64,000 nucleotides of DNA from NCBI RefSeq assembly GCF_003201865.1, contig NZ_QJJJ01000007.1, positions 124,001 through 188,000 on the forward strand, given 5' to 3'. The stretch comes from Methylobacterium sp. B4. GTDB taxonomy: Bacteria > Pseudomonadota > Alphaproteobacteria > Rhizobiales > Beijerinckiaceae. The notes under the pieces are model-generated. The model saw nothing but the letters and a program-made list of their open reading frames with translations. It ran no database searches and had not been told where the DNA came from. Below, in pieces: positions 36,061 to 44,583 of this stretch (position 1 is its first letter; the number at the start of each line of letters is the position of its first letter). Made by a program: the position numbers and the translations under genes.

Positions 36061-37446
36061 TCACAGCTCGCGGAACGATCTCGTCATGCTGTCGCGGATC
36101 GGCTTGACGATGTATTCGAAGAAGGTCCGCTCGGTCGTCTTGATGTAGACTTCGGCCGGCATGCCGGGCGTCGGCGAGAAGGTTCTCAGGGCGGCGGCCT
36201 CGTTGGCGTCGAGCCGGATGCGGGCGACGTAGAAGTCGCCGCCGGCCACTTGGCCCCTGCGGTCCTCGGGGAGCGAGTCCGCCGAGACGTAGATCACCTC
36301 GCCGGCCACCATGGGCGTGAGCCGCTGGGACAGGGCCGTGAGCCGCACGCCCGCGCTCTGGCCGCGCTTGACGTGGTCGATGTCCTGCGGGCGGATGCGC
36401 GCCTCGATCACGAGGTCGCCCTGCGAGGGCACGATCTCGAGAATGCTCTTGCCCGATTCCACCACGCCGCCGGGCGTGTGGTAGCGCAGCTTCACCACGA
36501 CGCCGCGGACGGGGGCGGTGACGGCGACGCGGTCGAGGACCCCTTGCGCGGCGGCGATACGCTCGCGCAGGTCGGCCTTCTCGCCCAGCGTCTCGTGCAA
36601 CTGCTCGACGGCCGTCTTGATGGTCGCGTTGATCGCTCCCTGGATCTGCTCGCGGATGCGCGAGATGCGCTCGCGGGCGTCGCCGATGTCGCCGTCGAGC
36701 CGGCCGATCTCGCCCTGCGCGTTGGCATGCGCCCGCTGGACCGCCAGCACCTCCGTGCGCCGCACGAGGCCGCTGGTGAGGAGGTAGTTCTTGCCCTCCA
36801 GTTCCTGCTCGAAGAACTTGATCTGACGCACGACGGCTTCGCGCTGGACCTGCGTGCCCTTGATCTTCTGTTCGAGCGCGGAGATGCCCTCGCGCAGGAC
36901 GGCGAGATCGCTCTCCACGTTCTTGCGCCGCGCCTGGAAGGTGAGCGTCTGCTGCGCCAGGGTGCTGGCCACGTCCGGGTCGCCGGCGCGCTCCAGCAGC
37001 GAGGGCGGGACCGTCATGCTCGTATCCTGCGCGATCTCGGCGCGCAGCCGCGCCTCCACCGCGGTGATCCGGTCTTGCCGGACGAGGAGGCGGCGAAGCT
37101 CGGCTTTCGGCGCCGTCTCGTCGAGGCGCAGCAGGATCTGGCCCGGCTCCACCTGATCGCCCTCGCGGACCCGGATCTCGCGGATCACCCCGCCCTCCAG
37201 ATGTTGGAGGATCTTGTTCTGCCCGGTCGTCACGAAGCTGCCCGACGCCACGATGGCGCCGGCGATCGGGGCCGAGCCCGCCCAGACGCCGAAGCCGCCG
37301 ATCAGGAGGGCGAGGAAGGCGAAGCCGAAGACCGTGAGGAAGCGCGTGTCGTGCGGCGCACCGATCGACCAATCGGGAGTGGCCCGCCCCCCCGGCACCA
37401 CCGGCATCTTCGGCCCGTCGCCCTGACGCGTCACCGCGCTACCCAT
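36061..37446 (-). CDS. Type I secretion membrane-fusion protein (PrtE/HlyD family)
   Basis: The ATG at 37446 (461 residues) was chosen for its GGGAGG ribosome binding site; an upstream start would overlap the ABC gene with low-complexity sequence. One membrane helix (about 35-58, FLTVFGFAFLALLIGGFGVW) is followed by the split lipoyl/barrel region (LQHLEGGVIREIRVREGDQV), long alpha-helical coiled-coil arms (about 120-310) and the closing part with VAVTAPVRGVVVKLRYHT and the conserved PGMPAEVYIKTTERTFFEY near the C-terminus. This is the HlyD/PrtE adaptor that links an ABC exporter to an outer-membrane TolC-type channel. The partner ABC protein is encoded immediately upstream; no TolC homologue is in the window. 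Confidence 0.9.
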   Translation of the reverse strand: MGSAVTRQGDGPKMPVVPGGRATPDWSIGAPHDTRFLTVFGFAFLALLIGGFGVWAGSAPIAGAIVASGSFVTTGQNKILQHLEGGVIREIRVREGDQVEPGQILLRLDETAPKAELRRLLVRQDRITAVEARLRAEIAQDTSMTVPPSLLERAGDPDVASTLAQQTLTFQARRKNVESDLAVLREGISALEQKIKGTQVQREAVVRQIKFFEQELEGKNYLLTSGLVRRTEVLAVQRAHANAQGEIGRLDGDIGDARERISRIREQIQGAINATIKTAVEQLHETLGEKADLRERIAAAQGVLDRVAVTAPVRGVVVKLRYHTPGGVVESGKSILEIVPSQGDLVIEARIRPQDIDHVKRGQSAGVRLTALSQRLTPMVAGEVIYVSADSLPEDRRGQVAGGDFYVARIRLDANEAAALRTFSPTPGMPAEVYIKTTERTFFEYIVKPIRDSMTRSFREL

Positions 37447-37558
37447 GGCACCCTCCCGGCATTCGGGGCGGTCGTCCGGGACCTCGCCCGGCGCTGCGCC
37501 CTGTTCTCGGTTCCCGGCGGTCCGTCGAGGGGCCGCCGTCTCGAAGACGATCGGCGGA

Positions 37559-39739
37559 TCAGATCGTGGCCGGGGCCGCGCCCTTGCCGACAATCAGCGG
37601 GATCATCTCGTCGCGCGGTCCGATCGCCTGGATGGCGCCGTCCTTGAGGATCATGATCTTGTCGACGCTGCGCAGGAGCGCGGGCCGCTGCGTGATCGCG
37701 ATCACCGTCGTCCCGCGCTGCTTGGCCCGGGCGAGCGCCCGCCCGAGGGCGATCTCGCCCAGCGTGTCGAGGTTGGAGTTCGGCTCGTCCAGGACGACGA
37801 GGCGCGGATCGCCGAAGAAGGCGCGGGCCAGGCCGATGCGCTGGCGCTGGCCGCCCGAGAGCGGGCTGCCGTCCATGCCGACCACGGTCTCGTAGCCGGC
37901 GGTGAAGCCCGAGACGAGTTCGTGCACGTCGGCGAGTTCGGCCGCATCGTAGACGTCGGCGTCGGAGGCATCCTCCTGCATCCGGGCGATGTTGGCCTTG
38001 ATCGAGGCCGGGAAGAGCTGCACGTCCTGCGGCAGGTAGCCGACGCTCTGGCCGAACTGGCGCGGATCCCAGTTGCGCAGATCCATCATGTCGAGGCGCA
38101 CGGCGCCCGCCGTCGGCATGATCGAGCCCACCAGCATCCGCCCCAGCGTCGACTTGCCGGTGCCCGACGAGCCGACGATGGCCAGCGACTCGCCCGGATC
38201 GAGCGTGAAGCTGACGCCGTTCAGGATGACCTTCTTGTTGGGCGGCGGCACGTAGAGCACCCGCTCGACGCTAAGCCGGCCGGTCGGGCGCGGCAGGCGC
38301 AGCCGCTCCAGGTTCAGCGGCGAACTCTGGAGCAGCGCCTTGACGCGGACATAGGCCATGCGGGCCTGGACGTAGCTGCGCCAGCCGTCGATGACCCCCT
38401 CGATCGGCGCGAGCGCGCGGCCGCTGATGATCGAGGCGGCGATCATCATGCCGCCGGTGAGCTTGCCGTCGAGGGCGAGCGAGGCGCCCCAGCCCAGCAT
38501 CAGGATCTGGGTCGAGAGGCGGACGAACTTCGACACCCCGGCGATGACGATGTTGCGGTCCTGGCCCGTCACTTGGGCCTTCAGCGATTCTCCCGTGTCC
38601 CGGCCCCAGATCATCACGCTCTCGGGGATCATGCCCATGGCGTTGATGACCTGGCTGTTGCGGGCCATGGCGTCGGACTGGATGTTCGCCCGTGTGGAGT
38701 AGGCGCTGGCCTGGGCGAAGGGCACCGCGGTGATGCGCTGGTTGACGAAGGCGAGGGCGAGCAGCACCACGCCGGTCGCGCAGACGATCCAGCCGAGATC
38801 GGGGTGGATCAGGAAGATCGCGAGCACGTAGACCGGCGCCACGGGCGCGTCGAACATGACGAGCAGCACCGGCCCGGTGATGAAGTTCCGCAATTGCTGA
38901 AGGTCGGCGACTGTCTGGAAGTCGCGGTTCGATCCCGCCTGCGAGGCCTTGGCCGCGGCGGCGAGCACCGGGGGCCCGAGCCGGCTCTCGACCTCGACGG
39001 CGACACGCATCAGCATGAAGCGGCGGACCATGTCGAGCACGACATGGCCGAAGATCGCGCCGACGATGACCACCGTCAGCATGACCAGGGTGTCGAAGCT
39101 GCGGCTGGTCAGCACCCGGTCGGAGATGTTGAACAGGTAGATCGGCACGCCGAGCACGAGCGTGTTCACCCAGAAGGAGAACACGGCGATCACGATGAGC
39201 TTGCGTCGGCAGGCGGCCAGCCCCTTGGTCAGCGTCTCGCGAAAGCCGCGGTCGCCGAAGCGGCGCTGGAGCGGTGACCCGCCGCCTCCGCCCCCTCCCC
39301 CGCCGTCATCGCCGCCGGAGGGCGGCGTCGTGCCTTTCCCGGGGGCGATGACGGGGCGGCTCCGCGAGGGCGGAGGCGGCTCGGCCGGGACCGGTTCGGC
39401 GCGCGCGGCGGGCTGCGCGGCGCTCGCGTCGGCGCCCCGCAGGGCCTCAGGTTGGGCCGCCGGGGCGGGCGTGGGGACGGGCGCCGGGGGGGATGCCGGG
39501 GGCTCCGCCGCCTCGGCCGGCGGCGTCTCCGATGGGCGGCTCGGCACGGAAGTGGGAGCCCGCTCGGGCGCGCGGTCGGCCGCGGGGCCGATATAGTTGC
39601 GCCCGGCCAGAACCTTGTAGAGGGCATCGAGGCCCCTGAGGCCGCTGCTGAGTCGCCGTTCTCCCCCCGCTCGCGGCGGGCCGGACGGCTCGATCCCCTT
39701 CGTCCGGCCCGGCCGCTCGTTCAGGAGGGCACTCGTCAT
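37559..39739 (-). CDS. Type I secretion ABC transporter (PrtD family) with long Pro-rich N-terminus
   Basis: This is a 726-residue fused permease/ATPase. The membrane domain spans about 180-460 and the ATPase about 490-715, with Walker A GSSGTGKST (523-531), LSGGQ (627-631) and Walker B LVVLDEP (647-653). It is of the PrtD type that exports proteins with C-terminal signals, without a peptidase C39 domain. The first 155 residues are unusual: Pro/Ala-rich and ending in a run of nine glycines, and unlike most PrtD proteins of about 570 residues. The extension may be a linker or a cargo-handling region. The gene lies between the adaptor gene and two repeat-protein genes on the same strand, which are its probable substrates. 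Confidence 0.9.
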   Translation of the reverse strand: MTSALLNERPGRTKGIEPSGPPRAGGERRLSSGLRGLDALYKVLAGRNYIGPAADRAPERAPTSVPSRPSETPPAEAAEPPASPPAPVPTPAPAAQPEALRGADASAAQPAARAEPVPAEPPPPSRSRPVIAPGKGTTPPSGGDDGGGGGGGGGSPLQRRFGDRGFRETLTKGLAACRRKLIVIAVFSFWVNTLVLGVPIYLFNISDRVLTSRSFDTLVMLTVVIVGAIFGHVVLDMVRRFMLMRVAVEVESRLGPPVLAAAAKASQAGSNRDFQTVADLQQLRNFITGPVLLVMFDAPVAPVYVLAIFLIHPDLGWIVCATGVVLLALAFVNQRITAVPFAQASAYSTRANIQSDAMARNSQVINAMGMIPESVMIWGRDTGESLKAQVTGQDRNIVIAGVSKFVRLSTQILMLGWGASLALDGKLTGGMMIAASIISGRALAPIEGVIDGWRSYVQARMAYVRVKALLQSSPLNLERLRLPRPTGRLSVERVLYVPPPNKKVILNGVSFTLDPGESLAIVGSSGTGKSTLGRMLVGSIMPTAGAVRLDMMDLRNWDPRQFGQSVGYLPQDVQLFPASIKANIARMQEDASDADVYDAAELADVHELVSGFTAGYETVVGMDGSPLSGGQRQRIGLARAFFGDPRLVVLDEPNSNLDTLGEIALGRALARAKQRGTTVIAITQRPALLRSVDKIMILKDGAIQAIGPRDEMIPLIVGKGAAPATI

Positions 39740-39765
39740 CTCGGCTGCTCCGATGCTGATGGCCC

Positions 39766-41727
39766 TTACGACAGCATCCCGTGGAAGAGATCCTGCTGCA
39801 TGTGGCTGTCGGCCGTGACCGTGCTCGGGCCGGGCAGTTCGATCGGAACGCTCTCGGTCAGCCCCGTGAACGCCACGATCTCCGGCACGAGATTGTGCGT
39901 GTCGCCGACCGTAATCTGCGTCGATTGCGTGACGAAGTTCGCCTGAAGGAGGATGGCGGTATCGTAATGATGACCCCCGACGAACTGGAGGTCGGAGGTC
40001 GTCCCTACATTGGCGATGCCGGCGAGGTTGACGAGGTGGTTGCCGCCCGATTCCGCGTTCTGAGTCGAGGCGGTCGGCTCGCCGGATGGCGTGACGCCGG
40101 GTCCGGCGGACGCGGCGTGCTGCACGATGCCGTCGACGTCGGAGACGATATTCGTCTGCTGGATGACGTTGATGTCGTAGAAGTCGCCGGTGACGTAGAG
40201 GATGTTCAGGGTGGCACCGTGGGACGGGAAGGTCGCCGCCAGCTCCGGCGGGAGGACGCCGTCATGGAGCCCCTCGAGGGCGTTGCCGAGCGTCGCACTG
40301 AGCGGACGGAACTCGTCGCTTCCGTAGCGGTCGATCGCGGCCTTGTTCTCGAGGGTGTTGTCGCCCGTGCTGATCGATTGCGAGACGTTGTCCTGGCGCG
40401 CCGTGTAGGCCCGGATGGCGTCGTCGTTGAGCAGCACGTTGGTCTGATGGATCAGGTTGGTGCTGTGGTAGTTGCCGTCGACGACGATGAGGTCGTAGCG
40501 GGCGCCGATCTCGCTGAGGCGAAAGCTGTTGTTCTCCAGGTTCTCGCCGGCATGGACGGCGTAGTAGGCGCCGAAATTGCCCTGCACCGTCACGTCGTTG
40601 TCGCTCAGGACGTTGACCTGGCGCAGGACGTTGACGCCGTAGAAGTCGCCGTCGATCCGGTCGACCTGGGCAAAGGTGCCGAAACTGAGGTGCTTCACGA
40701 GGCCGGAGGTGTCGTGGTCGGCCATGCGCGCGGTGTTGTGCGCCTCGTTGCCGTCGGTGACGATGCTGCGAGAGAGCGTGTCGCCGGCGACCGAGATCTC
40801 CGCACGGCTCATCAGGACGTTGACCTGCAGGATGGCGTCGGTGGTGTAGGCGTTCCCCTTCACCGCCAGTGCGGTGGCATGGCCGTGGTCGTCGAGGATC
40901 GTGGCCGTGTTGACGCTCACGTTGCCGCCGGTCTGCGCATCGAGTCCCGGATCGGTCAGGCCGTCGCGGGCGTCCCGTACGACCGAAGGCGCCTTGGGCA
41001 GTTCGAAGCGCAGCGAGGCATCCGGCGACTGCAGCACGCCGTCGACATAGGTGCCCATCGGATGGGGCGGCGCAGCGTCCCGGCCGGCCTCGTCGGCGCC
41101 TTGAAGAGACTGCGCCGCGTCGCGGTGCAGGACGAGTTCGACGGCCTCGGCCGTCGTCGGGTTGTGGAGCGTCAGGTCCGCGGGCAGCCGCGATTGGGCC
41201 ATCTTACTGAGCGCGGCGATCGTGCCGTCGATGTCGACATCGTGGAAGTGAGCGAGATCGACATCCGTGCGCATCAGCAGGACATCGTCGTCCACCATGC
41301 GGTTGACCTGGCGGACCTGCAGGAGTTGCTGGTCGGGGTCGACGTCGATCGCCGCCTCAGCGTGGCCCCGGCTACCACCACCCCCGCCGCCGCCGGGCGG
41401 CAGCAGGCGTCCGGCCGGGAGGGGCCCCGGGGAGAACGGATCGTCCGGTGTCGCCAGAGGCGGGCGATGGCCGGGAAGGCCGGGGAGCCGGGGAAAGGCC
41501 TCCGTGCCGGGGGAGAGATCGGCCCGGAACGGGCGGCTCGGAAGCTCGTCGAGCGGCCGGTCCGGATCGGGTTCGGCGGGGGGGCGGGGAAGCCAGGGTT
41601 GGAGCTTGGCGGGATGCGCCGGATCCTCGTAGCCGTCGCGGACCCGCGGCACACCCTCGTTCAGGCGAAGATGGCCGATGAAGTGGGCGATGATGTCCGA
41701 GACATCCGTCGTTCCGCCTGCAAGCAT
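39766..41727 (-). CDS. Repetitive protein, probable type I secretion cargo
   Basis: This is a 653-residue acidic protein without a signal peptide. Residues 30-120 are Pro-rich and end in a glycine run. Five copies of a 19-residue motif follow: GNAYTTDAILQVNVLMSRA (291), GDFYGVNVLRQVNVLSDND (360), GNYHSTNLIHQTNVLLNDD (418), GDFYDINVIQQTNIVSDVD (514) and GHHYDTAILLQANFVTQST (585), and a sixth partial copy LLQVRQVNRMVDDDVL lies at 135. Between them an Asn-rich motif recurs (GGNVSVNTATILDD, GDNTLENKAAIDRYG, GGNHLVNLAGIANVG). The regular alternation suggests a beta-solenoid or beta-helix. Immediate linkage to the ABC exporter (26-bp gap) and lack of a Sec signal argue for type I export. Function is unknown; surface or matrix protein is the best guess. 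Confidence 0.8.
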   Translation of the reverse strand: MLAGGTTDVSDIIAHFIGHLRLNEGVPRVRDGYEDPAHPAKLQPWLPRPPAEPDPDRPLDELPSRPFRADLSPGTEAFPRLPGLPGHRPPLATPDDPFSPGPLPAGRLLPPGGGGGGGSRGHAEAAIDVDPDQQLLQVRQVNRMVDDDVLLMRTDVDLAHFHDVDIDGTIAALSKMAQSRLPADLTLHNPTTAEAVELVLHRDAAQSLQGADEAGRDAAPPHPMGTYVDGVLQSPDASLRFELPKAPSVVRDARDGLTDPGLDAQTGGNVSVNTATILDDHGHATALAVKGNAYTTDAILQVNVLMSRAEISVAGDTLSRSIVTDGNEAHNTARMADHDTSGLVKHLSFGTFAQVDRIDGDFYGVNVLRQVNVLSDNDVTVQGNFGAYYAVHAGENLENNSFRLSEIGARYDLIVVDGNYHSTNLIHQTNVLLNDDAIRAYTARQDNVSQSISTGDNTLENKAAIDRYGSDEFRPLSATLGNALEGLHDGVLPPELAATFPSHGATLNILYVTGDFYDINVIQQTNIVSDVDGIVQHAASAGPGVTPSGEPTASTQNAESGGNHLVNLAGIANVGTTSDLQFVGGHHYDTAILLQANFVTQSTQITVGDTHNLVPEIVAFTGLTESVPIELPGPSTVTADSHMQQDLFHGMLS

Positions 41728-41941
41728 GGCAGCGTTCCCCGACCCGGCCGCGTCATGGCGCGATCCACTCCCGTGACGATGCGTTCGCCGTATTCTCGAG
41801 AGGGTATGCTGAACTTCTGCTTCGAAGTTGCTATTCTTGAAGTCTGACCGACGATTTTCTTGATGATTTTCTTGGAACGTCTTTCAGATGGGTCGGCCCG
41901 CGTCCTGCGACGCGGGCCGACCTGTCGTATCGATACTGTTA
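41728..41941. other. Intergenic region between the two cargo genes
   Basis: This is a 214-bp gap with an AT-rich centre at about 41800-41885. It contains GGCCCGCGTCCTGCGACGCGGGCCGACC (41893-41920), a strong GC hairpin with arms GGCCCGCGTC and GACGCGGGCC, followed on the minus strand by a T-rich run. It fits a terminator or attenuator after the Q/N-rich gene. Confidence 0.55.
41892..41916 (-). terminator. Candidate rho-independent terminator or attenuator after the Q/N-rich gene
   Basis: On the minus strand the stem GGCCCGCGTC / GACGCGGGCC encloses a 4-5 base loop just downstream of the Q/N-rich gene's stop. The sequence following it on the minus strand is AAAGACG, not a pure U tract, so termination may be partial, allowing read-through into the second cargo gene and the exporter. 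Confidence 0.5.
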
Positions 41942-42856
41942 TCAGGCGTCGCCGGGGGTAGCGTCCGACATGGAGTCGCCGCCCACGACGCTGATCGGCA
42001 TCGTGTTGTACTGGATGTTGGCGCCCATCACGATGTGCTGCGTGAAGGCCTCCTGGGTCAGCGTGCCCGAGCCGTTGGCGGTGCCGTTGGCCGTGCCGTG
42101 ATCGCCGATGTCAGTCGTGTTGGTGGCGTTGCCGCCGTTGGCGGTGGCGTTCTGCGTGAACGAGAAGCTCGGACCGCCCGGATCGAGCGGCAGGAAGCTC
42201 ATCGCACCCATGTCCCCGCCGCCGCCGGCGCTGACATCGAGGCCGACGCTGGCACCGTTCAGCACGTCGGTGTCGACGAGGCTGTTGACCTGATCGAGGT
42301 TGAAGATGTTGCCGTCGCCGTTCAGCGTCTGGATCGACAGATCGGGCAGGTTGATGAAGTTGCCGTCGAGGGAGTCGAAGCCGAGGTCGTCCATGTGCAG
42401 GACGGAGGTCTCGGTGGGCGGGCCGAACTCGCCGGAGACGCTGACGTCCACGGTCGTGCTCACGGTCGTGGTGACGTCGTTGGTGACCGCGTTGTCGACG
42501 GAGTTGTTGACGTCGTTGTCGACGCCGTTCTCGCTGTAGTTCAGGTTGGCATTGCCGTTCAGGTTGCCGTTGGCATTGCCGTTCAGGTTGCCGTTCTCAC
42601 TGAGGTTGCCGCTGTAGCTCTCGACTTCGTTGCCGGCGTAGTTGTTCGCCTCGTTCGACGAGGACTGCGACTGCTCCTGACCCTGGCCCTGATCTTGGCC
42701 CTGGCCCTGATCCTGGCCCTGGCCCTGCAGCTGACCCTGCAGCTCGCCCTGGCCCTGGAGCTGACCCTGCAGCTCGGCCTGGCCCTGGAGCTGACCCTGC
42801 GCTTCGAGCTGCGCGATGGCGGCGGGCCCGAAGTTCCGGTTCGATTCGTTGCTCAT
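41942..42856 (-). CDS. Gln/Asn-rich low-complexity protein, probable type I secretion cargo
   Basis: The ATG at 42856 (304 residues) has a GGGAG ribosome binding site. Residues 20-64 are almost only Gln, Gly, Leu and Glu in repeats of LQGQ; residues 69-112 are Asn-rich (NLNGNANGNLNGNANLN); residues 113-140 are Val/Thr/Asn-rich. The C-terminal half carries the same motifs as the neighbouring cargo protein: GNIFNLDQVNSLVDTDVL (183-200) and ANGGNATNTTDIGDHGT (239-255). There is no signal peptide and no Cys. Long Q/N-rich tracts with a structured repeat end recall amyloid-type or matrix proteins, though no named family is recognised. It is first in the likely operon with the second cargo and the ABC/adaptor genes. 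Confidence 0.8.
   Translation of the reverse strand: MSNESNRNFGPAAIAQLEAQGQLQGQAELQGQLQGQGELQGQLQGQGQDQGQGQDQGQGQEQSQSSSNEANNYAGNEVESYSGNLSENGNLNGNANGNLNGNANLNYSENGVDNDVNNSVDNAVTNDVTTTVSTTVDVSVSGEFGPPTETSVLHMDDLGFDSLDGNFINLPDLSIQTLNGDGNIFNLDQVNSLVDTDVLNGASVGLDVSAGGGGDMGAMSFLPLDPGGPSFSFTQNATANGGNATNTTDIGDHGTANGTANGSGTLTQEAFTQHIVMGANIQYNTMPISVVGGDSMSDATPGDA
42665..42799 (-). repeat. Gln-rich coding repeat
   Basis: These are short tandem in-frame units (9-24 bp, CAG/GGC/CTG based) coding for LQGQ and GQDQGQ repeats at residues 20-64 of the Q/N-rich protein. Such tracts are prone to length change. Confidence 0.85.
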
Positions 42857-43342
42857 GATGACGTCTCCCGCAATAGGTGACGGCAGGCAGCAGGACGGGA
42901 CGCCGATCATCTACGTCGACGCAAAATCCTTGGAACCGTGCCGTCTGAGATCCCCGGGGCCGCCTTCGTTCGGAAGCGGTTGCGTCGGGGTGAGGTGACG
43001 GTCGCACCCGGCGGCGGGGCTGTCAGGGTTAAAAAACGGTAAACGCCTGTCAGGAAAAACCGAACCGCCGCTCCGAAAGGTGGGCCCTGGTGCGGGACGG
43101 CCACAGCCCCGCAAGGCGTGCCCGGCGCGGCGCCATCGTCCGAAAGGGGGTGTTCGAGGCCAGCGGGGGCCGTGCCGCTCCGCGATCGAGCTCATTCGGT
43201 CGGCCTGGGCTCGTCCTTCCGGACGCGGTCTTACGCCAAGCTGCACCGACCCTGGCCGGTGCTCCTGTTTCGTGAGTCCGGCGGACGCCCGCCGCCCCGC
43301 TCTCCCGGGGGTCATCGCCGACGAATCATGATCATCGGGGGA
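42857..43342. promoter_or_regulatory. Intergenic region, promoter side of the secretion cargo operon
   Basis: This is a 486-bp gap between the unknown 164-residue protein and the Q/N-rich gene, both on the minus strand. It contains no supportable gene. The section near 43018-43060 (GGTTAAAAAACGGTAAACG) is AT-rich and is a plausible promoter/operator for the cargo-exporter operon. The remaining frames look like GC-driven shadows. Confidence 0.4.
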
Positions 43343-43837
43343 TCAGGAACGCAGCACCCCGTCCCGCACGGCCTCGCCGGAGGTCCAGCGCTCCACGAAG
43401 CGCTCCCAGAGCGCCTGCGCCTCCAGCGCAGCCGGCCCCGGCTCCTCGGCATCGTAGGCTTCGCCCTGCACCGCGCTCAGGGTCGCGTGAAAGGCCACCG
43501 CGTCGGCGCAGCCGAGGAGGAAGGCACCGTCCTCGCCCAGGCTCAGGCAGACGATGCGCTCGGCCAGCACCGAGCGCGGCAGGCCCGTCAGACCGCCGCA
43601 GACGTCGAGTTGCACCGCGCCGATGCCCTCGGACCCGATATTCGGGCAGGCGTCCCGTGCAAGTCCCGAGACCGAGGCGATCAGGAATCCGATGAGGTAG
43701 GGGTCGTTGAGGCTCTGCGGGTTCGTCTCGCCGACCTGCCGCAGCGAGTCGTTGAAGGGCCGCAGGGAGGCCAGCACGGCGGAGCGGGCACGGCGGCTGC
43801 GCCAGAGATCGCAGAGGGCGGCGATGTGGCTGATCAT
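43343..43837 (-). CDS. Conserved-looking protein of unknown function
   Basis: This is a 164-residue soluble protein starting at ATG 43837. The composition is balanced and mostly helical (HIAALCDLWRSRRARSAVLA, PYLIGFLIASVSGLARD), ending FVERWTSGEAVRDGV. It has no signal peptide, membrane helix or recognised motif. It is divergent from the 192-residue protein next door, with 148 bp between the starts. The gene call rests on codon pattern and the absence of a better frame. Confidence 0.6.
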   Translation of the reverse strand: MISHIAALCDLWRSRRARSAVLASLRPFNDSLRQVGETNPQSLNDPYLIGFLIASVSGLARDACPNIGSEGIGAVQLDVCGGLTGLPRSVLAERIVCLSLGEDGAFLLGCADAVAFHATLSAVQGEAYDAEEPGPAALEAQALWERFVERWTSGEAVRDGVLRS

Positions 43838-43985
43838 GGTGCCGGAATCCCGATGGGCGGCCTCGATGCCGCCTTCCCCTCCGCGATGTTCTGCTATGAT
43901 GGGCCCGCCGGCCGCAGAGGTGATCCGGCGGGGGGCGATTCTCTCTCTCCCCGGACCTCATCCGGACCCGGGCCGAGCCTGCACC

Positions 43986-44564
43986 ATGCCCTCACGGCTT
44001 CCCCCTCCCCCGAACTTCCGCGCCGTCGAGAAGGCCGCGCCGGGGTTTGCCGAGCGGCAGCATCACATCCTGATGCAGATCGGCAATCTCGGCCTGAACT
44101 GGTCGAACAACGAGAGCATGTTCATCTACGTACTGATGCTACTCCTCGACATTGAGGAGGTCGATGCCGCGATCATCTTCTCCACGCTGAACACCACCCG
44201 CGCCCGGCTCGACCTCGTGCGCCGGCTGGCGACGGTCAAGCTTCGCGACGAGACGGCGGCGCTGACGCTCAAGCGGCTGCTGCGCCGGTTCGAGAGTGCG
44301 ACCCGGCTGCGCAACGAGTTCAATCACTGCATGTACAAGCTCAACGCGCAGGGCGAGATCACGCATACGCACCTGATGCGTCCGCACGAGGCGGGCGGGC
44401 GGCTGACGCTCGGCGAATTGCGCGAAATGGACGAGGACCGCGTCCAGGAGATCGTCGAGGCCAACCGCCAGCTCAAGCGGCTCAACCGCGACCTGTGGGA
44501 CTTCCTGCCCCAGCTGCGCGCCGCGCTCGGCACGCGGGCCGAGCCGCCCGCCGCGCCGGCATAG
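43986..44564 (+). CDS. Unknown helical protein with a HEPN-like RNxxxH segment
   Basis: This is a 192-residue protein from ATG 43986. It is largely alpha-helical: QHHILMQIGNLGLNWSNNE, FIYVLMLLLDIEEVDAAIIF, then TLKRLLRRFESATRLRNEFN-H. RNEFNH fits the Rx4-6H active-site pattern of HEPN ribonucleases and also of HEPN-like scaffolds, preceded by helices as in that fold. This is only a motif-level hint. The C-terminal third is amphipathic (ELREMDEDRVQEIVEANRQL). No toxin or nucleotidyltransferase partner is adjacent. It is convergent with the response regulator gene. Confidence 0.6.
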   Translation: MPSRLPPPPNFRAVEKAAPGFAERQHHILMQIGNLGLNWSNNESMFIYVLMLLLDIEEVDAAIIFSTLNTTRARLDLVRRLATVKLRDETAALTLKRLLRRFESATRLRNEFNHCMYKLNAQGEITHTHLMRPHEAGGRLTLGELREMDEDRVQEIVEANRQLKRLNRDLWDFLPQLRAALGTRAEPPAAPA

Positions 44565-44583
44565 AAGCGGGACGAAGCGTCCC

